A DNA stretch of 64,000 nt, from contig SIJG01000015.1 of assembly GCA_023374025.1 (NCBI GenBank), positions 1,592,697 to 1,656,696 of the forward strand, given 5' to 3'. Of the stretch, positions 11,701 to 21,856 are shown one piece after another (position 1 is the stretch's first letter; every line of letters begins with the position of its first letter). The position numbers were made by a program, and so were the translations under genes. The notes below the pieces were generated by a model. It did not search any database. It was given only the letters and a program-made list of their open reading frames with translations, and had not been told where the DNA came from. The stretch comes from Heterodera schachtii. Taxonomy: Eukaryota; Nematoda; Chromadorea; Rhabditida; Heteroderidae.

Positions 11701-13179
11701 ATGTCGTGAGTGCCGTCCACTCGGCAAGTGATCTTTTCGTTTTCAGCAGTGCCATCGGCACGCAATTGGAACCAAACGGGGGAAATGTGTGTGAATTTGC
11801 TGGCCGCCCATTTGGCCACGTCATAGCCATGGTTGTTCCACTGAAAAACAGCGGATTCCAATTTTATTGTGTATAGCATTGTCGATTTTTTTTGTTGTTG
11901 TGAATTTTCGGCTTTTTTGATTCACGCGTCAAAAATTATCAGGAAAATCGGTAATAGTGCCGATGGTAGCCCCCCCCCCCCCTTCCTTCTCGAAAAAGTC
12001 ATTTTATGAGTTTTCAGGACGGAGAATTCTATTCTGATAGCTATTTCGACACAATTCGAATTCCGAATCCGAACAAAAATACGAAACTTCAAATTTTTCT
12101 AGTTTCGCATTTTGGTTCAAAACCGGATTAAATGTAAGGAAATAAACTAAAAAAGGAAAAATTGACGAATACGGTACCAACGAAAAATCGCATAAACACT
12201 TTTATAGGTTTTCTTAGGCGCTGAGAACGATAGAACAGCTCAAAATTGGGCGCGGAAAAGCATTTAAACCGGTTTAAAACTCGAAAAATTGAGAAGCTTC
12301 AATAAATATCTTTTAAACCGATTTTTAAACCAAAAACGCGAAAAGAGGAAAATTAAAAGTTAGATTTTTTTGTTCGAAATTGTCCAAGGTTCGGAATTAG
12401 GCCGGACACAATCGGATTTTGAGCTGAGTTTAAAGCACCATAACTTTTTTCTTTGTTGACCAACAAACTTGGTATCATTCGAAAGCTCGCAACAAGCTTT
12501 ATTGGCTTTCCAAAAATCACAAAGATATAATCATAAATAAAAATATGCAAAAATTCTGATTTTTTGCGGTTTTCGTGTTACATCTTTTTATAAGTTTTAA
12601 TCGCTTAGTAAACTCTTTTCAATACACTCACCGGTGTCACATATCCCAGCGTAGCGCCGCTCGTAAATTTCCTCTTCCCATTGTCCAATTTGTTAAAATC
12701 AGACAAAATTTTTGCCTTCAACAGATCGAGCTGCAATAATTGACATTCATATTAGTAAGGCGTGGATTTTAAGTTACGAAAAATCCCATGTTAACTAAAT
12801 AATGACGAAAAATGGCAAAAAAGTGATAAAATAGTGACCAAAATTTTTTAAAATAAATTTAAATATAAAACATTTTTTGTTCAAGGATTTTTCCATAAGA
12901 TTTTGGTGTAAAATTTGCTGCCTTTTCCCATTTTCGTGCCCTTTTTGATAATTGTCTTAAAATGAATACATTTTTAATATTCTATAATTTTTCATCCCTT
13001 ACATTGTTCTCCTTCTCCTTCTCCTCCTCCTCCTCCTGTTTAATTTCTTCCATTTTGTTTTGGTGGTGTCCATTATTTTCCGTGCCAATTTTTCGCTCGG
13101 ATTTTGGCATTTTCCCATCGGTCACTTCGAAGAAAAATAAAACAACACAAAAAATAATAGGAAAAAAATGTCGGACCAT
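8795..13179 (-). CDS. CHID1: Chitinase domain-containing protein 1 (GH18, CHID1/SI-CLP type), exon 8 interrupted by a hAT element
   Basis: Secreted or lysosomal GH18-fold protein; the family binds glycans and generally lacks the catalytic DxxDxDxE. Exons high to low: 13179-13003, 12730-12632, 11840-11693, 11186-11035, 10985-10912, 10473-10381, 10331-10233, 10184-9156 (with an 802-bp insertion at 9307-10108), 9082-9005, 8957-8795. Phases agree throughout and, without the insertion and one target copy, give 433 residues (human CHID1 is 393). Exon 1 has a signal peptide (HFFPIIFCVVLFFF) then a Glu/Lys-rich linker. Matching segments: GYDVAKWAASKFTHISPVW, VRIVPRFIFEGWS, YVNLMTYDF, ILMGLNFYGYD, LAQTMGLGGVAIWDIGQ. 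The strand usually holding the catalytic acid reads FNGAVMEIW, so no chitinase activity is expected. A decayed duplicate of exon 6 lies at 10806-10880. With the insertion in the exon this allele is probably broken unless the element is spliced out. Confidence 0.88.
9307..10108. mobile_element. Non-autonomous hAT element, 802 bp, inside CHID1 exon 8, TSD CTCCCCAC
   Basis: Ends CAGGGATGGCATTCCG and CGTGCCATCCCTG form the inverted termini; flanks 9299-9306 and 10109-10116 are both CTCCCCAC. Both ends carry arrays of GGAAATCGGAA / GGAATTCCG units. The centre holds two copies of GGTGCCGATAGGCGCCGCC (about 9711 and 9845). No transposase. On the gene's strand the duplicated target reads GTGGGGAG. 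Confidence 0.93.
9711..9731. repeat. Recurrent palindromic module GGTGCCGATAGGCGCC
   Basis: Representative copy. Related copies lie at about 7540, 8570, 9845, 11322, 11440, 17323, 17571, 18229, 39418 and 46965, mostly within or beside inverted-terminal elements and followed by AT-rich GAAATTTTT-like sequence. GGCGCC is itself palindromic. Confidence 0.7.
10806..10880 (-). pseudogene. Decayed duplicate of CHID1 exon 6
   Basis: Nearly the same sequence as the exon at 10473-10381 (TATTTACTCGAATTG..., GGCCGGCCTCGAGTTCATTTT) but the splice acceptor TTTAG has become TTAA and one base is missing (TCCAACATTTCC versus TCAGAACATTTCC), which shifts the frame. It lies in the intron between exons 5 and 6. 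Confidence 0.75.
12440..12545. repeat. Dispersed repeat, CATAACTTTTTTCTTTGT...TCATTCGAAAGC
   Basis: A similar block occurs at 55060-55170 and a related one at 15290-15420. Lies in CHID1 intron 2. Nature unknown. Confidence 0.4.
12757..12850. repeat. Truncated relic of the 7890-8472 hAT family
   Basis: GTGGATTTTAAGTTACGAAAAATCCC followed by AATGGCAAAAAAGTGATAAAATAGTGACC resembles the left end and subterminal repeats of the element at 7890 but has no right end. It lies in CHID1 intron 1. Confidence 0.6.
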
Positions 13180-13842
13180 TTAAGCTAACTGTATGAAAAA
13201 TGCTTTTGGCTTAAAACGGCCCGAAAATGGAATTTATTAGTCGTCGAAAAGAGTAAATAAAAATAATAAATACGCCAAATAATGCAAAATGGAAGAACAA
13301 TCGATGACGGACGACAACGACGACGACAAGGGGCAAGGGCACATTTGCCTTTTCATTTGCGATGAAATCTTTCGATTTTTTCTCAGTTTTTTAAAGCAAT
13401 TTAAACCATAAAATATTTGAAAAATTGAAAAATGTTACTAAAAAAACACCAAAAAATTTATTCTCTTTTCGTTTTCTTTTTCGCAGAGAAGCAAAAATCA
13501 ATTTCCCTTTTCTCTTTTCATCGCTTTCCTTTTTCCTTTCTCATTTTTTTATCCTTCGCAAATGAATTAAAGGGCAAATTAATTTCTCATTTCTGTCCTT
13601 AAAATCAGAGGCGTCCTTTCGCGCAAGAATTTAAGCCAATTTTCAATTGATGATAAATTTTTGCATTTTTTTGTAATTAAACTAATAATTAAATTTGCAA
13701 TTTAAATTGTAATTTTATTTCTTTCTAATTGTTACATTTACTATTTTCACAAATATTCAATCAAATGGCTTGTTCTTCTGTTCGTCTTGATCACCACCAA
13801 TCAGCCCCACATTTTGCTCCCTTTTCATTTCTTTCCTAAATT
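13180..13842. other. Intergenic between CHID1 and peptide gene
   Basis: Upstream of CHID1 exon 1. Pyrimidine-rich stretch at 13440-13560; no gene or repeat recognised. Confidence 0.4.
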
Positions 13843-14190
13843 TCATCCCCATGGTCCGCCGCCGCCCATTCCGCCGCCGTACGGCGATCCGTACATTCCG
13901 CCTAAACAGAAAAAAGAATTATTTAAATAAATATTCTGAAATGTTGGCATTTTTAAAATTGAAATTGAAATCCAAATTTTCAAAATGCCTTTGGTCGAAT
14001 GCTTTTCCTTCAAATGTTTGTCCATTTAAATTTGGCATATAATTAACTAATAATTGCCTAATAAAAACTCACGTCTGGCGCGCAGAGCAGCAGGTTCATT
14101 GTCAACTCTGTCTTCTTGCGCGGTTATCAGTGCGGGAAAAGCGCACAAAACGACCAAAAGAAAGGCAATGATAAAACGGAGAGGAGACAT
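13843..14190 (-). CDS. Secreted Gly-rich peptide precursor (RARR + GMYGSPYGGG type)
   Basis: Two exons, 14190-14073 and 13901-13843, phase 1 join, 58 residues. Residues 1-24 form a signal peptide (MSPLRFIIAFLLVVLCAFPA), followed by an acidic spacer (EDRVDNEPAA), the basic site RARR at the exon junction, and a mature part GMYGSPYGGGMGGGGPWG. The plan matches the genes at 20.6, 21.9, 25.1 and 28.7 kb. A TATAAAAG box lies at 14270-14263, 73 nt upstream of the ATG. Gly/Tyr/Trp peptides released after a basic site recall nematode NLP-type antimicrobial or neuropeptide precursors; function is inferred from this pattern only. Confidence 0.75.
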
Positions 14191-15219
14191 TTTGAGAGTA
14201 ATTAGTGGGAGGGTATTAAAAGGTAATTAAGTCAATTATGGCTGTGTGAGTTTGGGGACCCTCTTTTATAGTGTGGCTTTCTTCTGCTAAATGTGCTACT
14301 GATCTTCGGTTTATGCCAGTTTTTCTTCCTTTTTTTCTTTCCTCTTTAGTAAATTTATTTTTTTTCAGTTTGACAAACAAATTAATTAGGGAGACTAATC
14401 AGCGCTAATTGGCAAATCGGCGCACAAAAATCAGTGGAGAAAATATTTATTTATTAAATTTAATTTTATCGTACAATTAATCGAAGGTGTTCTTCAAACT
14501 CGCCGCTGGTGGAAGTGAATCACTTGCGCAAGTTTAGTGACTTCACAATAAAATTAATTATTCTTTCCCTTTTGGGCAACAAAATCAAAAATTTAATTGC
14601 GCATCATTTGTAAAAATAATTAATGCAATAAAAGAAAATAAAATTAATTTCTCCATGTTTCCTCAAGCTTTTTTCTTTTAAATATTGGTGAATAGAGCTG
14701 AAAAATGGCAAATATGAAATGAAAGATATGGAATTAAGTTCAAATTTGGCTTTAAAAATATTTATTTTCTCAATGATTTTTAATAATTTTTTGCATATGG
14801 AATTCATTAAAAGCTTTCTTTACCAAGTAATCTGCTAATTAGTGATCACATTTATTTATTATAGTTAACAAATTTATTGATAAAGGAATTGATTAATGAT
14901 TTCTTGCACACTTATAAATTAGAACAATAAAAAGTAAAAAATATTTTTCTTAATATTTTTGCTTTTTTAAGTTTCAATTATTTATCAATCCAACTTAATT
15001 AAAAAATATGGAAAGTCATGCTAAATTTTTATTTGATTATATTTTAAAAATATTGAAAAAACTTATGAAAAATGATTTACACAAAAAACTCAACAAAACT
15101 CGAGACCTTAATAAAAATGCATCTAAAATGGAAATATATGCCTAAAATCATTTTTAATGACCAAAATAATTTTATTTTTATTAAAAAATTTTAGTTAGAA
15201 TTTTTTTTCTTGCTATTAG
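14191..15219. other. Intergenic AT-rich stretch with TATA box
   Basis: Contains the TATAAAAG box (minus strand, 14270-14263) of the peptide gene. The remainder is AT-rich with no gene seen. Confidence 0.4.
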
Positions 15220-15405
15220 TCGATAGCCCTATGTGTCCTCTATTAACCTGCAAAATTTCAAAAAATTTCATTAAGTTTAAAAAAAGTTATGGCCAAAAAT
15301 GTTCGAAAATCCGGTTCCTTGGGTACTTTTGGCCATAACTTTGCTCAAACTTGACCAAATTTTTTGAAATTTAGGTGGACTAATAGAGAAAGTTAGGGCT
15401 ATCGA
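15220..15405. repeat. Fold-back inverted repeat, arms about 80 bp
   Basis: Arms 15220-15299 and 15327-15405 are imperfect inverted copies: the left begins TCGATAGCCCTA and ends AAGTTATGGCCAAAA; the right begins TTTTGGCCATAACTTT and ends TAGGGCTATCGA. About 27 bp separate them. Transcribed, it would form a long hairpin; it may be a fold-back transposon remnant. Confidence 0.75.
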
Positions 15406-16419
15406 ATGATACTAAGAATGTTTAATTTGGTTGACTATGACAAAAGTTATGGGCAGTTTTTTGTTGAAAATTTCCATTTGATGGTTTTTATATAACGCCC
15501 TTATTGATGGTTTTTATATAAATTAAATTAACGAATTTGAAGAATTAGTTATTTCATCCTCGAATTATTTAGAATGTCATATTTGGCAGCGTAATTTTCA
15601 AAAATGTTTTATAAAGAATTTTTCAATGTCCTTCACTGGTACTTCAGTGGTCCGTCTCTCTGTAATTCCTTTTGTATGGCGTTGGTTCAGTTTCCCAAGG
15701 CGCGCAATGAAAAAACTTTTTTTTTTGTATTTTTTCAATGAAAAATATGATTTAAAAATTCGAAATTTTCTAAAATGAGTCCAAAATGGAAAATTTTCGC
15801 ATTTTTACTCAATTTTCTTCAAAAATTAATAAATTTTAGCATTATTTTCTATTTAATTTTCTAAAATTATTTTTATACTTTATTTAGCCTATTTTTTTCG
15901 AGATTTTTAGTTTTAATTAATTAATTTGAAGAATTTTGAAAGTTTTACCCCTAATTTTGAAAAGTTTTAGTGCATATTTTTCACTATGTGGATCTTTTGC
16001 TATTGTGACTATGCTAAATAAAAGAGGATTTGAACTTTCAATGTGGGATCTACAAATTTGAGTCCATTTTTAAAATAAAGGAGAAAGTTACAGCCGGGGA
16101 ATTTTTAAAATTTTGCACGATTATTTTTAGCAGATTTTCAGCAAAATGGCTATTTGTGGGTATTTAAGCAGTAACGAAATTTGAAGGAAAAAGTTTTATT
16201 AAATTTCTTTTCAAGAGTTTGTGGCTTTACTTCAGAAAATTCACTTGAGAATTTTTTTAAATTTTGCAACACTCAATTTTTGAAAAAAGTTTCAATTTTT
16301 TATCAATCCTTTGGTTCGTACTATCGCACACTACGAAAATTTTTTTCCAAAAAGGAACATATTTTCTAGGTTTTAGGCAGAATATCTTCCTTCTTCTCAA
16401 GAAATTATGAGAAATTTGC
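15406..16419. other. Intergenic AT-rich stretch
   Basis: No gene, RNA or element ends recognised. Confidence 0.4.
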
Positions 16420-16800
16420 ATGAAAATTTCAGGCTGACAACAGAGGAATACGGTAGTGTTTTTGTTTGTCTATCTATACAGTATCTAAGGAAAAAAGCTT
16501 AAAATTTGATTATTAGCTTAAAGTTGAAAATGAAAATAGCCAAGGGTGAATTTATTTATGCAATGAAAGAGGGCGACAAATTGGGAGGACTTTTATAGCA
16601 GAGTCAAACAAATGCCACACATTCCTCACATACCAAATGCCACACCAAAAGTTTAGACTTTCCGTGATATTGTATAATAACAGTAAATACATTAATTATT
16701 TAATTAATACTTCAAAACACCGCAACAAACTAAATTATGACAGAAAAAGAATACATAAATTCATAAAACATATGTTTTGTCACAATTGCTTTGTCAAATG
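16420..16800 (-). pseudogene. Relic of the HYGYYYG peptide gene with its coding part deleted
   Basis: Flanking sequence matches the copy at about 24.94-25.68 kb on both sides: the 3' side (GGAATACGGTAGTGTTTTTG, TACAGTATCTA, AAAATGAAAATAGCCAA) and the promoter side (TATAAAAGTCC at 16599-16589, AATGCCACACATTCC, TTTGTCACAATTGCTTT). The signal-peptide exon present in the 22.9 and 25.2 kb copies is absent. Confidence 0.7.
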
Positions 16801-17970
16801 AAAATATTTAATTTCAATGATTTACATTCGCAAAATGGCGAATAATGGGCACGAATTTAGTGAAAAGTAATAAAGATATTTAAAATGATTAATCTCATTA
16901 TCATTACTCCAAAGATAATTTGGGGGGCAATATATCTAATTCCAGCACATTTTTTTGAAATTATTTGTCACAAAAAAATTAAAAACTTTTTTTTCCACCT
17001 ATTTTGGTGTTATTTCCATAATTTAGGGTTGCGACCCCGACGTCGGGGTTGGAAAAGTCGGGGTTCGGGGTCGGGGTTGACAAATCGTTCGGGGTCGGGG
17101 TCGGGGTTTTTTAATTTTTGCCTTATGCCATATAGTCAAAAATCTTTATATTTTTTTGCTTAAAGTTCATTAATAATTTTATGTGCTTTTTTATTTCATA
17201 ATTATTTTTATATAGAATTAATTAAAAATGCATAAGGCATTCTTGAAAATGGTCATGTTTGGTGAAAATCTATCTGTAAACAATTGCAATCTAATTCCTA
17301 ATTTTCAAAAAAAAATTTTCCCGGTGGCGCTACCGGCACCGTCGGACCCCTTTTTCCAAAAAGTTTTTTTAGAAAAAGCGCGCCGCAAAAAATATATATT
17401 TTTTATTTTTTTGATCTGGAATAAAATTTATCAAATGATTTTTTGACTCTAAATGCTGATTTTTCCAAGGTAAAATGACTTTAAATTTTTATCTGGCAGC
17501 CCTGATTTTTCCGTATGATTTTTCGCGGCACACTTTTTCCAAAGACTTTTGCGGAATATGGCGGTCCGGTGGTGCCGATAGGCGCCACCGGGGAAATTTT
17601 AAAAATTTGAGTGTAATTTGTTAACAGATTTTTATCAAAAAAATGCCAATTTTGCCCATTTTTTAAGAAAATTATGCCAAGAAAGGTCAATTTTTGTAGG
17701 CGTTTTTGTTTTAAAATCCTATCAGAAAAAAATAAATTAAAAAAGAAAACGTCAACCGGTATCGAACTTGTGGAAAAACTACTCCACAAAGTCACTTTTT
17801 AATAGAACGAAAATTTATTTTATTTAATAAAAATTGTCAAGATGATTTATAAAAATTCAAATTTTTGTATATATTTTCTTGCTTTTTCTCCCACAAAAAT
17901 GCCATTCTTAGGGGTCTATATTTAACCCCGACCCCGAGTCGGGGTTAAGGGTCGGGGTCGGGGTCGCAAC

Positions 17971-18598
17971 CAGGGATGTTGCAAAGAGAAAAATGAAAAG
18001 CGAAAAGCGAAAAGCGAAAAAGCGAAACCAAAATAAAAAGCGAAAGCGAAAAGGCGAAAGCGAAATGCCCCAAAAAAGCGAAAAGGCGAAAAGGCGAAAT
18101 TTTTTTCAAAAATTAGATGAATTCGAAAGAGGTTAAATTTTTTTTTTCTTATGCCATATAGTCAAAAAGCTTTCTATGTAGCATTTTTGCTTAAAAATAT
18201 TAATTTTTCATAATAATGATTGACCTGGGGATGCCGATAGGTATCGGCAGGTGAATTTTAAAATTAAAAAAAAATAAATTATAAAAGAAACAGTCAACCG
18301 GCATCGAACTCATGAGAGAAAGTAATGTAAATGTTGATGCACTAACCACTACACTACGCTACACATGAATATTTACTATCAACTTTTACTTTATTTAATA
18401 AAAATTTGGTAAAAGGGTTAAAAATTCAAAATTTTGTTTAAATTTTTTGCTTTTTCTCCCACTAAAATACCATTGTTTATTTTAAAAACCCAATCTTTAG
18501 GGGTGTACTTTTTTTCGCTTTTTCAGCCAAAAGCGAAAAGCGAAAAGCGAAACGCCCAAAAAAGCAAAAGGCGAAAAGCGAAACTTGCAACATCCCTG
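17971..18598. mobile_element. Nested non-autonomous hAT element, 628 bp, TSD GTCGCAAC
   Basis: Inserted in the right end of the 17024-18610 element. Ends CAGGGATGTTGCAA and TTGCAACATCCCTG; flanks 17963-17970 and 18599-18606 both GTCGCAAC. Subterminal arrays of AAAAGCG. Its core shares with its host element CTTATGCCATATAGTCAAAAA, the GCCGATAGG palindrome, the tRNA-like segment and CTTTTTCTCCCAC. Confidence 0.95.
18283..18366 (-). repeat. tRNA-like (Pol III A/B-box) module inside hAT element
   Basis: Read on the minus strand: GTAGTGTAGTGGTTAGTGCATC resembles an A box region and GAGTTCGATGCCGG a B box, about 40 nt apart. Related modules occur in the elements at 17.75 kb and 52.26-52.33 kb, and near 50.9 kb. 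No intact cloverleaf was established, so this is a tRNA-derived segment rather than a tRNA gene. Confidence 0.55.
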
Positions 18599-18610
18599 GT
18601 CGCAACCCTA

Positions 18611-19058
18611 CCATAATTCCTTATAAAATTGCAACCCCAATTTTTATTAACGAAAGTAAATTTTCAACTTTTGTAAATTCATGGCATCGGCATTTATATT
18701 TAAGCATATAAATCATAATCCTTTCTGCAATACATTCAATTTTTTGGATAAAACTCAATTAAATTTCATTTTAAAATCAATAAAGATAAATACGGATTAC
18801 ATTTATTCATTAACGGCCTAATGTTTGCACCGTTTGTCATTAACTTAATGATCCTATTTTTGCATTTTCATGATTTCCAGAAATATTCCTAAAATTCTCT
18901 TTGTTTGCACATCATTATGCTAAAATTTGAAGCTATTTAAGCTCCCCCCCCCCACTAATTAGCATCATTCATTTCTCCAACTTTTTTCGAAGTAACTGAT
19001 AAATCGTTCAAAGCCCCAAAAAGCAATTCTCCGCTGCTGAAAAAAAGCCGAATTCAAA
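18611..19058. other. 5' flank of acidic secreted protein gene
   Basis: AT-rich; a C run near 18945; no gene. A weak TATTTAA element at about 18931 may serve the gene starting at 19059. Confidence 0.35.
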
Positions 19059-20019
19059 ATGTTTCGATTTGATTTGCGCCTTTTACCGCTTCTTTTGTTC
19101 ACTTTGTGTGCTTTTGGTTTAAACAATGCCAACTCGGCAAAGAAAACTGCGCTTAATGTGCCGCCTTCGAACATCGACGGGAATGACACTGACAAAGATG
19201 AAGATATTGCTAATCCCACTATTACCCAAATTGAGCCGAATCAGAATGGAGAAGACAAAGTTGAAAATGACGAACCGCCGCCCCAAACAGGTGTCATAAC
19301 ATATTATTAAACAATTTATATGACCCTCTAAATTTGCCATCAGAAGCGCCGGATGATGAAAAAGATAATGATGAAGAGGACGATGCCGACTCCGAACCAA
19401 AAGCAATCAATCAAAAAGGTGCGAAAAGTTGAGAAAAGAGAAATATTTAATTTTATGCATGCATATTATACGGAGACGAATAATCTCAGATTTATAAGTA
19501 AAACAATCTTTATTTATTATTAACTTGACAGTTCTGAGTGCACAAATTGTGCCGCCGTTGGATAACGAAAATCCTAACGATGAAGAGAATGAAAATGCCA
19601 ATGCCAATGCACTTGCTGAGGAACCAAATGGAGACTGAAGAACTCACTCAAACAATAGGTGTTTTTTGCACAATATTAAACAATGTTTTTGCTGACCCCG
19701 GCCATTTGCCGAAACAGAAAAACCAGCTGATAATGATGAAGAAGAGCCATTAGATTCTGAGCTTGGCCAATCGAAGGTTTATCGAGAAGACGGTGCCGAC
19801 TCAGCGCCAGCAGCAATCATTCAAAAAGGTAAAAAGCGCCTATTATTCAGGATTGAATATCATTTATGTATATCATTAATAAATAGTCTACTGCTAATTA
19901 ATAAAAGTTCTGAGCCCTCAAATTGTGTCAAATTCTCATTAAGATGATGATGATGGCAATTTCGGTGACAATGATGGAAATGGAAATGACGGTGACAATA
20001 TCAATGGCGGTGCTTTTTA
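19059..20019 (+). CDS. Acidic low-complexity secreted protein with internally duplicated exons
   Basis: Exons 19059-19290, 19344-19418 and 19532-19638 join in phase and end at TGA (137 residues). A signal peptide (RLLPLLLFTLCAFGLN) is followed by Asp/Glu/Asn-rich sequence (DGNDTDKDEDIANP, KDNDEEDDADSEP, NDEENENANANA). Downstream, exon-like copies recur: one ending ELTQT before GT at 19662, then about 19721-19828 (DGADSAPAAIIQK, parallel to DDADSEPKAINQK) and 19908 (LSPQIV, parallel to LSAQIV), and finally an Asp/Gly-rich frame ending at 20019. The second half is reached only past the TGA or by a frame change, so either the gene ends at 19638 or the duplicate part is decaying. No known family; disordered, possibly calcium-binding by composition alone. 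Confidence 0.6.
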
Positions 20020-20556
20020 AAGTGAACATGTGAACGAACAACTGATGAGGCGACGATGACTGTGACAGAAGTGATTAAAATGGTTCATTAACGGACAAAC
20101 AAAAAAAAAAAATTATTCCGATTCCATTTCCTTTTGGAAATGCATATTCATTTTAGAAAGTAAATTCTTTTTAGTGTTTAATTTGCAAAATTGCTAATTT
20201 GTAAATTATAATCAAATAATTATAATTCTAAATTTATTTTCCTTTAATAATTTTATTAAAATGAAACGCGAACGGACAACCAAATCAACTAAAGGTATTT
20301 TCAATTAAGACTGAATGAACTGCTCATTATTAATTAAAACAGGTTTTAATTGTTTGTTTGGGTTTGGCTGTCAAAACATTAATTGGGCACAAATTTAGAA
20401 AAATTAATTTTCTCATGGGAAAGAATAATTAAAAGAAATAAAAAGTTATCGAGAATATTAAAATGTCAGCCGATCTGCCAGTAATTAGAGTGGATATTAA
20501 TTAATTAATGATTGCCTTTGTCTGTCAAAACTCCGACCCAAGGCAAAATAATTTGA
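20020..20556. other. Intergenic AT-rich stretch
   Basis: No gene seen. Confidence 0.4.
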
Positions 20557-20603
20557 CTATAAAAGTCCACCCGAATTGGGCCCACTTTTCATTAATTACT
20601 CTC
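20557..20603 (+). promoter_or_regulatory. TATA-containing core promoter shared with 21788
   Basis: TATAAAAG at 20558-20565 followed by TCCACCCGAATTGGGCCCA and CATTAATTA; 75 nt before the ATG. Nearly the same block precedes the gene at 21857. Confidence 0.65.
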
Positions 20604-20632
20604 ATTTTTTACCAAATCATTAAATTAACAAA

Positions 20633-21042
20633 ATGTCCCCTCTTCGTTTTCTCGCCGTTCTGCTGCTGATCTGTGCCATGTTCAGCTTCAACAATTTGGG
20701 GCTGGCCAATGGCGAGGAAAGCAAAGACAGCCAAGTCGCTCTCCGTCCCGATGTTGCTGCTGTTCAGCCTGACCTCGTCGTTGTTCGCGCTCGCCGTATG
20801 TTTTTTTTTTGTAGAAAATGTCACCCAATGCTTCTTTATTATGAAGCTATTAATAATAGCAGTTTTCTAAGGTGGGCAATGAGTGGCAGGCTTACTGTAG
20901 AATTGACACAATATACCAATATAATTAGGCGAATTATCTTGTAAAAAATGTTAAAATTAAAATGCATATTTTTTGGGGTTCAGGTGGTTACTATGGAGGT
21001 GGTGGAGGCTGTTGCGGTGGCGGTTGGGGAAAAAAGAAATAA
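20633..21042 (+). CDS. Secreted Gly/Cys-rich peptide precursor ending WGKKK
   Basis: Exons 20633-20795 and 20984-21042, phase 1 join, 73 residues. A signal peptide (MSPLRFLAVLLLICAMFSF) leads a spacer EESKDSQVALRPDVAA, a basic site RARR at the junction, and a mature part GYYGGGGGCCGGGWGKKK. Gly before three lysines suggests C-terminal amidation after trimming. The paired cysteines are unusual in this family. It is the plus-strand neighbour of the paralogue at 21857 and has the same core promoter. Secretion and processing are inferred from motifs. Confidence 0.78.
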
Positions 21043-21787
21043 GCAGCCAAAGAAGAAAGGAAGGATGCCGACAAAGATTAATTATCTTTAATTAGTAAAT
21101 GATCCATTCGTCCATTTTGTAATTGGCCAAGTTTAGTCAAAAGACAAAATACAATGATAAATTTTGTATATTTTATGCTATATTTGATAATTTGCATAAT
21201 GATGCAACAGGCCAAAGAAAAAGATGGCCGTCCTATTTAATATTTTGTAATAATTTCTGTTGCTTTTAATAGACAAATTGTCAAAAGCCAAATAAAAAAA
21301 AAAGCAAATGAGTTTTAGATATTTAATTTTATTTGTAATTATTTTGTTTTATTTGCAAATGGGTGGCCAATCAATGAAACAATTAATTAATTAATTAATT
21401 AATTAATTGGGTGATTAATGTCAGTAGGAACTGAGAAACAGAACACTTTGCCCCTTTATTCTGCAATTGAACCATCGCTGATCAGTTGACAAATTAAACT
21501 GGTTTTTTTTATTATTGTTTTGGCTGAAAAAATTTTGTTTTGATAAAATATTGCCCAATAAAATGATGGAAAATTTGTGAAAATTGCTTTTATGATATTG
21601 CCTTATGTATTTATTGGTTTTGTTTTAGTAAAACGCACAGGCCAAGAAAAAGTAAAGTGAGATAATTTGGACGAAATATTATTTTTTTGATCAATGGGAC
21701 GACAAAATTTTGTGGTCGTTTGTGTTGTTATTGTTTTCATTTTGCACGCCAATTGATCAGTTGACTAAATCTCTGCACATTGCTTGT
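21043..21787. other. Intergenic with AATT microsatellite
   Basis: (AATT)n at about 21384-21408; otherwise AT-rich with no gene. Confidence 0.5.
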
Positions 21788-21834
21788 CTATAAAGGCCCA
21801 CCCGAATTGTGCCCATTATCATTAATTAGACTAA
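21788..21834 (+). promoter_or_regulatory. TATA-containing core promoter shared with 20557
   Basis: TATAAAGG at 21789-21796, then CCCACCCGAATTGTGCCCA and ATTAATTA; 68 nt before the ATG. Only a few differences from the block at 20557. Confidence 0.65.
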
Positions 21835-21856
21835 TTATTTGCAAATTATTTTAAAT

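Larger units (their letters stand above)
17024..18610. mobile_element. Non-autonomous hAT element (outer), TSD CCATAATT, carrying a nested hAT element
   Basis: Ends TAGGGTTGCGACCCC and GGGGTCGCAACCCTA are inverted; flanks 17016-17023 and 18611-18618 are both CCATAATT. Subterminal arrays are GTCGGGGTTCGGGGTCGGGG. The core has a palindromic module (17320 and 17566-17596), CTTATGCCATATAGTCAAAAA (17122) and a tRNA-like end ATCGAACTTG (about 17750). Without the nested element it is about 951 bp. No transposase. Confidence 0.93.

Noticed and set aside
16610..16650. Paired ATGCCA words as dorsal-gland (DOG box) promoter elements
   Set aside because: ATGCCA is frequent by chance in 64 kb and these lie in a relic without a coding exon.
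18283..18366. A functional tRNA gene
   Set aside because: A/B-box-like words are present but I could not draw a convincing acceptor stem and anticodon arm; it sits inside a transposon core.
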